A stretch of DNA of 33,153 nucleotides from positions 1-33,153 of the forward strand of contig JAMPCN010000029.1 in assembly GCA_023666125.1 (NCBI GenBank), given 5' to 3'. Each line of letters starts with the position of its first letter. Positions within the stretch are counted from its first letter, which is position 1. The notes beneath the pieces were generated by a model, which ran no database searches, was not told the DNA's origin, and saw nothing but the letters and a program-made list of their open reading frames with translations. The position numbers and the translations under genes were made by a program. This document shows positions 15,950-24,476 of this stretch, in pieces. The stretch comes from Bacillus sp. (in: firmicutes). Its GTDB lineage: Bacteria; Bacillota; Clostridia; Lachnospirales; Lachnospiraceae.

Positions 15950-17227
15950 TCAGCCAAGTTTTTGTATTTCGCGGCTGCGGTATGACAGACAGCTGAATAT
16001 AGCGCCGCAGACGCCGGTGCATAGGAACATAACCGCCATGCCGCTGCCCGCGCCGTTTCCGACCAGCAGATGCAGAAAATCCGTAACGGGACTGTTCGTG
16101 CGCATATATGGCTCGAATGCATAATCGGCAAGAAAACCGCCCAATAAGATACCAATAGGAATGGTACTAAATTGAATGGCGTTACGCACGGCGAAAACCC
16201 TGCCCTGTATCTCGTCCGGCACTTTTTTGTATAAGATGACATTCTGTCCGGCGTTGATAAAGGGAATCGGCAGGCTTGCCGCAAGCCCGGCAATCGACCA
16301 GATGATGACGTTTCGCCCGACCCCCATAAGCAGGTCGCCCAAAAGGAACGAGACGGCGGCGGACACATATATCATTTTCACATTATTTTTGGAAAGTTTT
16401 CCCGCTGATACGATAATGCCTCCAATAATACCGCCGACGCCCATAACGGCGTTTACGACGCCGAGGACGACACTGTCGCCGCCGCTTCGTGACAGAATCA
16501 TCGGTGAGAGAATGTTCTCATAAGTCAGCCTGGAAAAGAAGTTCAATAACGCCATCGTCAGTATGATGGTAAAAATCCCGCGGTTTTCTCGTAAAAAAGC
16601 AAATCCCTCTTTACAGCCTGCGAACAGGGAGGCTTGTTTGGCATCCGTTTTTTCCGTTTCCGGAATAAAAATAAAGATAAGCAGGACAAAAAAAGCAAAA
16701 AGGAAACTTGCAAAATCAATTATCAGAATCAGCCTTAACCCGTCTAACGCAAATAAAAATGCCGCCAGCACGGGCGTCAGTACGGATGTTAAGTTAGCGG
16801 AAAAAGAGTTCATCCCGCTGACGTTGGCAAGTTTATTCTTAGGTACAATCCTGCCGATGGCAACGGATGAGGCGGGGGACTGAAAGGCATTCATAAAGCC
16901 GATGATGCAGTTTACAAGGTAAATATGCCCTATCTGCAGTCCGCCTGTGAGGTAAAGCAGTAAGACGCATACGGAACAAAGAGCCGCGCCCGTATCAGCC
17001 GCCAGCATAATTCTTTTCTTGTTATGATTATCCACAAAGGTTCCCGCAAACAGGCTGACAATAATATAAGGAACATAGCTGCAAAATGACATTAAAGAAA
17101 CCGTCAGGGCGGAATGATTCTGCGTATATGCCCATAAAATCAGGGCGAAGCTTGTCATTGCGCTCCCTAACTGCGATACTGACTGGCTCAGCCAGAAAAT
17201 AATATATTTTTTAAAATCAGCATTCAT
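15950..17227 (-). CDS. MFS transporter, probable efflux pump (MFS_3/MefA-like)
   Basis: A 425-residue membrane protein with about twelve helices. The N-terminus FWLSQSVSQLGSAMTSFALILWAY and the loop between helices 2 and 3, GTFVDNHNKKRIM (a form of the GxxxDrxxRR MFS loop), are typical of the MefA/EntS-like drug and siderophore exporter group. The repeat loop in the second half is around GVVNAVMGVGGIIGGI, and KVPDEIQGRVFAVRNAIQF is a common motif in this group. The ribosome site is weak: the ATG at 17227 follows CAATGA, with GGGGAAAGG too far upstream. It is transcribed alone from the promoter at 17294-17321. Substrate unknown. Confidence 0.88.
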   Translation of the reverse strand: MNADFKKYIIFWLSQSVSQLGSAMTSFALILWAYTQNHSALTVSLMSFCSYVPYIIVSLFAGTFVDNHNKKRIMLAADTGAALCSVCVLLLYLTGGLQIGHIYLVNCIIGFMNAFQSPASSVAIGRIVPKNKLANVSGMNSFSANLTSVLTPVLAAFLFALDGLRLILIIDFASFLFAFFVLLIFIFIPETEKTDAKQASLFAGCKEGFAFLRENRGIFTIILTMALLNFFSRLTYENILSPMILSRSGGDSVVLGVVNAVMGVGGIIGGIIVSAGKLSKNNVKMIYVSAAVSFLLGDLLMGVGRNVIIWSIAGLAASLPIPFINAGQNVILYKKVPDEIQGRVFAVRNAIQFSTIPIGILLGGFLADYAFEPYMRTNSPVTDFLHLLVGNGAGSGMAVMFLCTGVCGAIFSCLSYRSREIQKLG

Positions 17228-17293
17228 TGAGTTATCATATGGCGCGGCATGGAGCGCCTTTCCCCTTTTTCATATCATTTGTGAATCCTTATT

Positions 17294-17321
17294 ATTGTAG
17301 CATAAACGATGCGTAATGCAA
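17294..17321 (-). promoter_or_regulatory. Sigma-A type promoter of the MFS gene
   Basis: On the minus strand TTGCAT (17321-17316), a 16-base spacer and TACAAT (17299-17294) preceded by TGC form an extended -10 promoter. Upstream, AGCGCAA (17326-17332) and TTGCGCT (17343-17349) make an inverted repeat followed on the plus strand by TTTTG, of unclear role. Confidence 0.6.
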
Positions 17322-17415
17322 ATGGAGCGCAAGCCGTACGGGTTGCGCTTTTGTAAATGGTCGTTTTTGCATAGTTTGCGGGATATATTGAATAGAATGC
17401 TTTGTCAATTTATCC

Positions 17416-17453
17416 TATAATAAGAACACCGATATTGTAGAAATGTACAATAT
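17416..17453 (+). promoter_or_regulatory. Candidate -10 box and dyad ahead of the second ABC operon
   Basis: A perfect TATAAT (17416-17421) has only a poor -35 (TAGAAT at 17393-17398, 17-base spacing). Just after the expected start point is an inverted repeat, ATATTGT (17432-17438) and ACAATAT (17447-17453), eight bases apart, which could be an operator or a small RNA stem. The gene follows 37 bases later. Confidence 0.4.
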
Positions 17454-17490
17454 TAACAAAAAAGCGTGAGTAAAGAGGGAGGATGATTTT

Positions 17491-18438
17491 ATGGCAAAGC
17501 CAAAGTCTACGCCTGGCGTAAAGACGAAAACGACGTGGAAAAATGCTTTAAAGAGAGACTGGCAGTTATATTTGATGCTGCTGATTCCGGTTGCCTTAGT
17601 TGCAGTATTTAATTACGCGGCGTATCCGGGACTGCGTATGGCGTTCATGAACTACAAGCCGATGAAAGGGTTCGCGGGCAGCGATTGGGTCGGCATGGAG
17701 GTATTTCAGAAGATATTTAAGGATTCTGATTTTATCAGGGCGCTTAGGAACTCCATCGTGTTTAACTTGCTGGATTTGCTTGTAGGCTTCCCGATGCCGA
17801 TTATTCTGGCGTTGATGTTAAATGAACTGCGCTTTATGAAATTTAAGAAAGTGACGCAGACCATCCTTTATCTGCCCCACTTCCTTTCATGGGCAATCAT
17901 CGGTTCCGTTGCTTACACAATGTTTCGTCCGTCCACGGGTCTTGTCAATATCGTGTTGACGAACATCGGAGCGATTACGGAGGGTATTCCCTTTTTAAAT
18001 GAAAAATGGCACTGGGCGGTTACATATCTGCTGGTAGGCGTATGGCAGGGCATGGGCTGGGGAACCATCCTGTATCTGGCGGCGATTACCAGTATTAACG
18101 GCGAATTGTATGAAGCATGTATCATCGACGGCGCTAACAAGTGGCAGAAGATGTGGCATGTTACATTGCCGGGTATCCGCGGCACGATTGTTACTCTGTT
18201 AATTATGAATTTAGGGCGTGTCATGGGCAGTAACCTGGAGCGTCTGACAGCATTTGACAATACGCAGGTCAGGGATTTCCAGTACCAGCTCGCTATCTTT
18301 ATTTATGAAAAAGGTATGGGCGCCGGTAAATATTCAGAAGGTACCGCCGTAGGTCTGTTCCAGTCGTTAGTCGGCGTAGTGCTGGTTCTGTTGTCTGATA
18401 AAATCGCTAAGGCGCTTGGCGAAGACGGTTTGTTATAG
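17491..18438 (+). CDS. Carbohydrate ABC transporter permease, LplB/YteP type
   Basis: A 315-residue inner-membrane channel subunit of the CUT1-type importers used by Firmicutes for large oligosaccharides. The N-terminus is characteristic: LKRDWQLYLMLLIPVALVAVFNYAAYPGLRMAF, followed by NYKPMKG. Six helices are expected. The cytoplasmic EAA loop ELYEACIIDGANKWQKMW with its downstream LPGI is intact (about residues 209-231). It starts behind GAGGGAGG and forms an operon with the YtcP-type permease and binding protein that follow. No ATPase gene is linked; systems of this kind usually share an MsmX/UgpC-type ATPase encoded elsewhere. Location next to GH105, acetylesterase and rhamnose mutarotase genes suggests rhamnogalacturonan oligosaccharides as cargo. 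Confidence 0.93.
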   Translation: MAKPKSTPGVKTKTTWKNALKRDWQLYLMLLIPVALVAVFNYAAYPGLRMAFMNYKPMKGFAGSDWVGMEVFQKIFKDSDFIRALRNSIVFNLLDLLVGFPMPIILALMLNELRFMKFKKVTQTILYLPHFLSWAIIGSVAYTMFRPSTGLVNIVLTNIGAITEGIPFLNEKWHWAVTYLLVGVWQGMGWGTILYLAAITSINGELYEACIIDGANKWQKMWHVTLPGIRGTIVTLLIMNLGRVMGSNLERLTAFDNTQVRDFQYQLAIFIYEKGMGAGKYSEGTAVGLFQSLVGVVLVLLSDKIAKALGEDGLL

Positions 18439-18449
18439 GAGGGGAGAAT

Positions 18450-19370
18450 ATGGCAAAGAAAAATATGGAAGCGACGACTTCTGACGGAAGCCGCGCAATC
18501 AGTAAATTTCATATCAGCGACGTGTTGATTATTGCAGTGCTTGTCATCTTGTGCGCCACCTGTGTCGTTCCGTTCTGGCATCTGTTGGTAAAATCCATTT
18601 CAGGCGATATGCCGGTTATGATGAAAGAGGTTTTCTTCTGGCCGAAAGAACTTACCTTTAGCGCGTACACGAAGGTTTTTGCGGATAAGGCAATGGTGCG
18701 TTCCATGGGCTACAGCGTACTGGTAACGTTGATTTTTACGGCGTTAGGTATGATTGTCTGCACCTGTGCGGCATATCCGCTTTCTAAGAAAAGATTAAAA
18801 GGCAAAGGGTTTTTCACATTTGTATTGATGGTTCCGATGTATTTTACAGCGGGTATGATTCCATCCTTTATCCTGATGTATAACTTAAAGCTGATTGATA
18901 ATATGTGGGTGTTGATTCTGCCCTTGATTTATTCGCCTTATAATATGCTCGTTATGAAAACGTATCTTCAGAGCAGCATTCCGGATTCCCTTGAGGAATC
19001 GGCGTTTCTGGATGGGGCTACAAACTTCCAGATATTAACGAAGATTGTACTGCCGTTAAGTAAGCCTATTATTGCGACGCTTTCCCTGTTTTATGCAGTA
19101 GGACGTTGGAACGCTTACGCGGATCATATGTACTATATCCGCTCCGATTCCAAGCGTATGATTCAGTATAAACTGTATCTGCTTGTACAGGGTGCGGAGG
19201 CGTCCATCTCGACGTCCCTTGGAGATACGGGCGGCGTTTCTAATATCACAACGCCGGAGGTATTGCAGGCGGCATGTATTATGTTCGTTTCAGTTCCTAT
19301 TATTATCATCTATCCTTTCTTACAGAAGTATTTTGTAAAGGGTGCGATGGTAGGAGCGGTCAAAGGTTGA
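18450..19370 (+). CDS. Carbohydrate ABC transporter permease, YtcP/LplC type
   Basis: A 306-residue partner of the LplB-type permease, starting 11 bases after it behind AGGAGGGGAG. After a polar N-terminus (about 1-22) come six predicted helices. Family marks are FWHLLVKSISGD in the first external segment, CTCAAYPLSKKRLKGKGFF, MKTYLQSSIPDSLEESAFLDGATNFQILTKIVLPLSKP (the EAA loop) and a C-terminus ending YPFLQKYFVKGAMVGAVKG, which is diagnostic of YtcP/LplC subunits. With the upstream gene it would form the heterodimeric channel for sugars delivered by the 596-residue lipoprotein. Confidence 0.94.
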   Translation: MAKKNMEATTSDGSRAISKFHISDVLIIAVLVILCATCVVPFWHLLVKSISGDMPVMMKEVFFWPKELTFSAYTKVFADKAMVRSMGYSVLVTLIFTALGMIVCTCAAYPLSKKRLKGKGFFTFVLMVPMYFTAGMIPSFILMYNLKLIDNMWVLILPLIYSPYNMLVMKTYLQSSIPDSLEESAFLDGATNFQILTKIVLPLSKPIIATLSLFYAVGRWNAYADHMYYIRSDSKRMIQYKLYLLVQGAEASISTSLGDTGGVSNITTPEVLQAACIMFVSVPIIIIYPFLQKYFVKGAMVGAVKG

Positions 19371-19398
19371 AAGAATTGCATTATCACAGGATAGTTTT

Positions 19399-19412
19399 CC
19401 CGGATGTCCGGG
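19399..19412 (+). other. Small GC stem between permease and binding-protein genes
   Basis: CCCGG (19399-19403) pairs with CCGGG (19408-19412) around ATGT, followed by an AT-rich stretch. It may protect or separate the downstream binding-protein transcript, which importers usually need in excess. Too small to be sure. Confidence 0.35.
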
Positions 19413-19453
19413 TATTTATAAACTATACACAATTTTAAAGGAGGATTACATTT

Positions 19454-21244
19454 ATGAAGAAGAAAAGTCTTCAGAAAGTACTTGCTTTAGCGCTTGCGGG
19501 CGTTATGGCGGTAGGTACTCTGACAGCCTGCGGCAGCAGCGATGATTCAAGCAGCAGCGCAGACACATCAAGTACGACAAACACAACAGCAGACAGCAGC
19601 AGTTCTTCCAGCAGCGCGGACACCAGCGCGCCGGCGGATAACGCGGCAGCGGATACTGCGGCAGTTGCAGGAATTGATGGATTTGTTCCTTTTGAGAACA
19701 CCGTAACCTTGAATATTCCTGTTTATCAGCGTGCTACACCAAACGGCGCTGCGGATGCAGGCGAGAACTACTGGACTGCATGGATTCAGAAGGAGTTCGG
19801 CGAGAAGTATAACATCGATGTGAACTTCAAGGATTGGGTTATTCCCCGTGGTGAAGAGAATGCTATGTATGCACAGTGGGCTTCCGTACAGGCTCTTCCG
19901 ACAGTATGCTTCGAGTATGACTATCCTGACCTGACATTATATCAGAGTGAAGGTTATCTGCAGGAGTATGATGTGGAATGGTTCAAGCAGATTGCGCCTA
20001 CTTACTGGGCAGCAATGGAAGAAAACGGCTTGGATGAGTTTACTCAGATTAACGGTGAGAATGTTCTGTTGATTGGTACAAGACCTTATGGACAGACCAA
20101 CTATCAGTTTGTAACTTTCTACCGTAAAGACTGGGTAGAAGCTGCAGGTTATGACACATATCCTACAGACCCGGGTGATTTGTTAGAGCTGTATGCGAAG
20201 ATTGATGAACTTGGTCTGAGCACTGGAAACGCTATCCTGGGCGGTACGAAGATTGAGGGTAACGGCGTAGACCAGAACTATGCTTACAGAAGCTATCCTC
20301 AGGATAAGGAACTTTGGGCTACCACAGGTGATTATGACGTTCCGGCTCTGCCGACAGACGCACAGAAAGCTTTCTTAGCATGGCAGAACAAGCTGTATAA
20401 TTTAGGCTACATTGACAAAGAGTATAATACTAAGACAGCTGATTATGCAATCAGTGATTTTGTAAGCGGTAAGTCCTTTACTTACAGCGCATACTCAACA
20501 AATAACATGGAAGTTTTAGACCAGTTCTATGCAGCTAATCCGGATGCTAAACTTGGCGTTGTTGTAAATCCGGGTCCTGTAACTTATTCAGACGGTTCTT
20601 GTTCAGGTTTCCGTCCGAACAGCATTTTCGGACAGTACATCGGCTTCTCTGCTACGGCAACGGAAGACGAGATGAAAGCGTTCGCTATGTATCTTGAGTG
20701 GATGAGCCAGCCGGATGTTCTCTTCACATTACAGTGGGGCGAAGAAGGCGTAAACTTCAACTATGATGAAAATGGTACTCCTAAGGCTATTCCTGTAGAG
20801 GAGCAGCCTGCTGACCAGGTAATGAGCCATAACAACAACGTAGATATGTGGTGTCTGATTACCGCTACCGCTTCTCAGGGCAGCGTTGAGAAAGACATTC
20901 AGGCAATCACGCCTCTTGGCTATCCTGATTCAGACCAGTTCCTTGCAGACATCATGGCTAACTACGAAGGACAGATGGCTTGCTATGAAGCTGGTATGGC
21001 TTCTCCTGACTGCTCATTTACCGTATCTATCGCGGCAAACGACGAGTACAAGGATACTTTGTATACCAAGTATGCAGAGCTGCGCGATAAGATTGTAATG
21101 GGTTCCGAAGCAGACTTTGAAGCAAACTACGAAGCTGCATGTCAGGAATACCTTGATGCAGGTTATCAGGCAATCATCGATGACAAGAAAGCTGCTTTTG
21201 ACAATGGCGACTATGTAGAGCAGGCAGCACACTTCTTCAAATAA
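19454..21244 (+). CDS. Extracellular sugar-binding lipoprotein, LplA/SBP family 1
   Basis: A 596-residue lipoprotein. A classic signal peptide with three Lys and an Ala/Leu/Val core ends in the lipobox LTAC (Cys26), then a Ser/Thr/Asp/Ala linker to about residue 72 tethers the binding domain outside the membrane. The domain includes NYWTAWIQKEFGEKYNIDVNF, TPYG-like TRPYGQTNYQFVTFYRKDWVEAAGY and YLEWMSQPDVLF, as in large CUT1 oligosaccharide-binding proteins partnering LplB/YtcP. AAAGGAGG lies nine bases upstream. Codon choice differs from its neighbours: more GCT, AAC and GGT, a sign of high expression. A long terminator-like hairpin follows. Confidence 0.94.
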   Translation: MKKKSLQKVLALALAGVMAVGTLTACGSSDDSSSSADTSSTTNTTADSSSSSSSADTSAPADNAAADTAAVAGIDGFVPFENTVTLNIPVYQRATPNGAADAGENYWTAWIQKEFGEKYNIDVNFKDWVIPRGEENAMYAQWASVQALPTVCFEYDYPDLTLYQSEGYLQEYDVEWFKQIAPTYWAAMEENGLDEFTQINGENVLLIGTRPYGQTNYQFVTFYRKDWVEAAGYDTYPTDPGDLLELYAKIDELGLSTGNAILGGTKIEGNGVDQNYAYRSYPQDKELWATTGDYDVPALPTDAQKAFLAWQNKLYNLGYIDKEYNTKTADYAISDFVSGKSFTYSAYSTNNMEVLDQFYAANPDAKLGVVVNPGPVTYSDGSCSGFRPNSIFGQYIGFSATATEDEMKAFAMYLEWMSQPDVLFTLQWGEEGVNFNYDENGTPKAIPVEEQPADQVMSHNNNVDMWCLITATASQGSVEKDIQAITPLGYPDSDQFLADIMANYEGQMACYEAGMASPDCSFTVSIAANDEYKDTLYTKYAELRDKIVMGSEADFEANYEAACQEYLDAGYQAIIDDKKAAFDNGDYVEQAAHFFK

Positions 21245-21279
21245 GAAGTATAGTAAGATAAAGTAAGAGTAGTATGACA

Positions 21280-21314
21280 AAAGAGTTCCCCGATTTTATA
21301 TCGAGGAACTCTTT
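21280..21314 (+). terminator. Long hairpin after the binding-protein gene
   Basis: AAAGAGTTCC (21280-21289) pairs with GGAACTCTTT (21305-21314), with a further CGAT/ATCG inside after one mismatch. The run of A before and T within the stem is typical of an intrinsic terminator, though the T tail is only three bases. The AraC gene begins four to nineteen bases later, so some read-through is expected. Confidence 0.75.
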
Positions 21315-21317
21315 AGA

Positions 21318-22295
21318 ATGGGGAATATAAATATGCCAAAACCTGCAAATGCAATAACAGAATATCGAAACTATTATCTTCCGCCACATTTTCCGATTTT
21401 GCTGCTGAGCGGCGAGCATTGGAAAATTTCAGATAAACCGAGCGAAAGGCTTCATTTCCATAATTGTTTGGAAATCGGCATCTGTCATTCAGAGGGGGGG
21501 GCTATGGAGCTATATGGAGAGCGTTTCCCCTTTCATGAGGGTGACGTCACGATTATTCCCCGTAATGTGCCGCATACCACATACAGTAACCCGGGAACGG
21601 CGAGCCAATGGTCATATATCTATATAGACCCGAAAGAGCTGTTCAGGCATTCCCTGCCTTCCACATGGGAAAACTATGACTTGACGCCTTATTTTTTTAA
21701 GAATTTTCAATATATTCTGAATAAAGAGGAATATCCTACCGTCTATCAGCTTCTTGACGTTATCTTAAAAGAATTGAAAGCGGAAAGATTAGGGTATCAG
21801 TTCTCGGTAAAAGGACTGCTATTGTCTCTTTATATTGAAATTTACCGTATACAATCTCAGGCGGAAGAAGCAGGCGGCGAACCGGATAAGGGATTTTCCG
21901 ATTCGGCAAGCCCGCTTTCCATCGCTCCCGCACTGGATTATATTGAAAATAATTATATGCGCCAGTTCAGCATTGAATTTCTTGCCGATTTATGTCACTG
22001 GAGTCCGACGCATTTCAGGCGGATTTTTAACTCTATTATGAGAATCTCGCCTTTAAGCTATGTCAATAACACCCGCATCCAGAAATCGTGCAGCCTGCTC
22101 TGCAGTACGGATGATTCTATTTTAAGCATTTCGGAGGCGGTAGGCTTTCAGTCTGTTTCCAGCTATAACCGCTATTTTTTCCGCCTGATGCAGCAGTCGC
22201 CCAGAGAATACAGACGGCAGATGCTCCAGTCGGACAAGCAGGCGCAGAATATGTCCATTATGAAATATTCCGGCTGGATGTCTCCCGAATGGTGA
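21318..22295 (+). CDS. AraC-family transcriptional regulator
   Basis: Up to 325 residues. The N-terminal cupin sensor includes RLHFHNCLEIGICHSEGG and FPFHEGDVTIIPRNVPHTTYSN. The C-terminal double helix-turn-helix (about 215-305) includes SIEFLADLCHWSPTHFRRIFNSIM, ILSISEAVGFQSVSSYNRYFFRLM and SPREYRR. It is the likely sugar-responsive activator of the surrounding importer and rhamnogalacturonan genes (inferred from position). Two starts are possible. The ATG at 21318 would use GAGGA, which is buried in the 3' arm of the upstream hairpin. The ATG at 21333 would use GGGGA, which is free. Only six bases separate its stop from that of the convergent GH112 gene, with no terminator visible. Confidence 0.92.
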   Translation: MGNINMPKPANAITEYRNYYLPPHFPILLLSGEHWKISDKPSERLHFHNCLEIGICHSEGGAMELYGERFPFHEGDVTIIPRNVPHTTYSNPGTASQWSYIYIDPKELFRHSLPSTWENYDLTPYFFKNFQYILNKEEYPTVYQLLDVILKELKAERLGYQFSVKGLLLSLYIEIYRIQSQAEEAGGEPDKGFSDSASPLSIAPALDYIENNYMRQFSIEFLADLCHWSPTHFRRIFNSIMRISPLSYVNNTRIQKSCSLLCSTDDSILSISEAVGFQSVSSYNRYFFRLMQQSPREYRRQMLQSDKQAQNMSIMKYSGWMSPEW

Positions 22296-22301
22296 TTCTG
22301 A

Positions 22302-24464
22302 TTACAGGTTGATAAATACCGTCGCAAACGCATCTAATGTCAGTTCTTTTGTACCCTCATGCGTTTCTACCCGTGTTTTCTGCGTCTCCTCGCTGTTGTT
22401 GATAACGACGAGCGTTTTGCTTTCCGGATAATAAGCGCATTCCGTGTAGCAGTTATCCGTCATATACATGCCCGTAACGTTCTCGCCTCCGGCGTAGCGG
22501 ATAAGCTGATACAGAAGTCTCGTATTAGCGTCCGTAAACTGGAAAGAGGACAGATAGACGCCCTTTCCTTTGCCAAAGTCATGAACAGACAATACCGGCG
22601 TCGTATCTTCCGCCATCAGCACTTTCGCTTTGCCATCTGTCAGATAACGGTTCGGTTTAGCCACAAGCGCCGCGCCGTCGGGAACTAATCCCTGTGTATC
22701 GGAAGTATCAAAGAGCCATTTTCCGTGGCAGATTCTTTCTCCGGTGTCCTCGTCCACACCGAGTACATGCGCCATTCTAAAATAAGTATCATAACCGCTA
22801 GTTGCGGACGGCTCGTTGACGCCGATAAAAGTACCGCCTTTATATACCCACTCTGTTAAAATCTCTACCAGTTGATCGTCTTTCCATGCGTTCCCGCCGC
22901 TCCATGCGCTTCCTGCATAACCGGCGTTGATAACGACGTCGATGCCGTTTAAGCCTCCTGCTTTCACATCCTCAAAGGAAAGGAAAGATACTTCCACCGG
23001 AAGCCCTGCAAGAGCTTCGTTGATATGGATTAAGTCGTGCTGGTACGTTTCATGGAAATGCCCTGACAATGTCCAGGAACGCAGCGCACCCCAGGAATGC
23101 AGCACCGCAACCTTGGTTTTGATGCAGTAGGGCGCTCCTTTTTTATGAAAATCCTGTATCATATGAAATTCCTGCGTAAGCTGCTCGATATAGTCGCAGA
23201 AATCAGGAAATCCTTCCGTTAAATGCAGATAACCGCCAAGTCCGATTCTGTCTACCGGAGAGCGTAAAAGCGCTCTTCTGATATGGTTCCAGTAGCGTTT
23301 GGCTTCCGTCGTGGGGTCTCCGCCCTCCATAAAGGTCGGCGCGCCGCCAAGCCCCACCGGGAACAGATACGGATGTAATCTGAGTTCATGCACGGGAACA
23401 TCGACTCCTGCACAAAGTCTTGCTTCATAACCTGAAAAGACGCATTTAATCAAACCGTCGAAGCCAAATTCGCCAAATCTGCCGTTATAAGGCTCTAAAC
23501 CTACCCAGCTGTCGTCATAAAAGACATAAGCCTTTTTGCCATAACTATGTACGATATCTACCAGTTGTTTTCCAAAAGAGATAACAAAGTCGTTAATAAA
23601 TTTCATCCAATCTGCTTTGTGCGCGTCGCCCGGCATATGCGTCACATGGCGTTTGCCCTGGTTGATGAAGTCCTCTGCGGTCATAGAGTAGCCGTACTGT
23701 TCGGCAAACTCATCTAACGCCCGTTCGCTTACTGTAAAGTCATAAGAACCCCAGTCCGTGAAAAGAGAGCGGCACTCCTCATGCGAACCCCAAATCCAGA
23801 CAAAATTATAAAAAAGCGATGTAAAACGCACAACGGTCGTATCGGGATGGGATTCACACCATTGTTTCAGCCAGCCGATTAAATATTCGCGGGTTTCCGG
23901 ATATCTGGGGTCAATCTGCATCAGATGCTCTTTATCCCAGTTGTTGGTGGTGTGGTTGTACATGGAAATCTCTTCCCAAATACGGTAAGCAAGAAAACTC
24001 ACCGTATATTTATGCCACGGCGTCACATTATGTATCGTAACGGTTCCCTGCGCTTTATCGTATGTCCAGTTTTCGGCGGGAATAAGGGCATTGGAAGTTC
24101 TGTCATAAACCTGCCAGTATTTCATGGAGGCAGGGCAGTCGTTTATCTCAAACTGCTCCGTAAAGAAATCATCCATTAACGCTATCGTCAGCCCTTGGCT
24201 GTCTGTGGATATGGCGGTTACCGGTTCAGTGCATAAAAACGTCTGTTGCAGCTTATCGCGGTTTGCCTTTGCCCATTCGTTGTGGTCGCGGATAATGCAG
24301 AGCGTGGAATAAATACCGTACCCCGCATGGATAATGTCTTCCGATAATTCCGTGCCGTCGCTGTCGCGGATAACATCCGCCCCCCATTTTTCGGCAAGTT
24401 TTAAAGTGAGTTCCTCATAGCCTGATTCTCCCGGCAGCGTAAAACCGCCTCGTTGCTTTTCCAT
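22302..24464 (-). CDS. GH112 phosphorylase: 1,3-beta-galactosyl-N-acetylhexosamine or galactosyl-rhamnose phosphorylase
   Basis: A 720-residue cytoplasmic phosphorylase. It matches the GH112 family along its length: RGGFTLPGESGYEELTLKLAEKWGADVIRDSDGT, IIRDHNEW, WHKYTVSFLAYRIWEEISMYNHTTNNWDKEH, VVRFTSLFYNF, and YDDSWVGLEPY (about residue 316), whose Asp aligns with the family's acid catalyst. The C-terminal half is the Rossmann-like and beta-sandwich part. GH112 members release galactose 1-phosphate either from lacto-N-biose/galacto-N-biose or, in a clostridial branch, from beta-1,4-galactosyl-L-rhamnose. The neighbours (GH105, acetylesterase, rhamnose mutarotase) favour the galactosyl-rhamnose activity, but this is context only. 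The gene starts 12 bases after the esterase stop, behind GGAGGG. Confidence 0.92.
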   Translation of the reverse strand: MEKQRGGFTLPGESGYEELTLKLAEKWGADVIRDSDGTELSEDIIHAGYGIYSTLCIIRDHNEWAKANRDKLQQTFLCTEPVTAISTDSQGLTIALMDDFFTEQFEINDCPASMKYWQVYDRTSNALIPAENWTYDKAQGTVTIHNVTPWHKYTVSFLAYRIWEEISMYNHTTNNWDKEHLMQIDPRYPETREYLIGWLKQWCESHPDTTVVRFTSLFYNFVWIWGSHEECRSLFTDWGSYDFTVSERALDEFAEQYGYSMTAEDFINQGKRHVTHMPGDAHKADWMKFINDFVISFGKQLVDIVHSYGKKAYVFYDDSWVGLEPYNGRFGEFGFDGLIKCVFSGYEARLCAGVDVPVHELRLHPYLFPVGLGGAPTFMEGGDPTTEAKRYWNHIRRALLRSPVDRIGLGGYLHLTEGFPDFCDYIEQLTQEFHMIQDFHKKGAPYCIKTKVAVLHSWGALRSWTLSGHFHETYQHDLIHINEALAGLPVEVSFLSFEDVKAGGLNGIDVVINAGYAGSAWSGGNAWKDDQLVEILTEWVYKGGTFIGVNEPSATSGYDTYFRMAHVLGVDEDTGERICHGKWLFDTSDTQGLVPDGAALVAKPNRYLTDGKAKVLMAEDTTPVLSVHDFGKGKGVYLSSFQFTDANTRLLYQLIRYAGGENVTGMYMTDNCYTECAYYPESKTLVVINNSEETQKTRVETHEGTKELTLDAFATVFINL

Positions 24465-24476
24465 ATGTAATCCCTC

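Noticed and set aside
15398-16240. Sixteen-base exact repeat TTTTTTGTATAAGATG at 15398-15413 and within the MFS gene near 16223-16238
   Set aside because: One copy is in coding sequence with an ordinary reading (Lys-Lys, Tyr), and a match of this length is plausible by chance in AT-rich DNA of this size.
11825-17227. Integrative mobile element bounded by the recombinase
   Set aside because: No direct att repeats, tRNA target, relaxase, replication gene or phage structural gene was found; the recombinase looks like a free-standing Xer-like gene.
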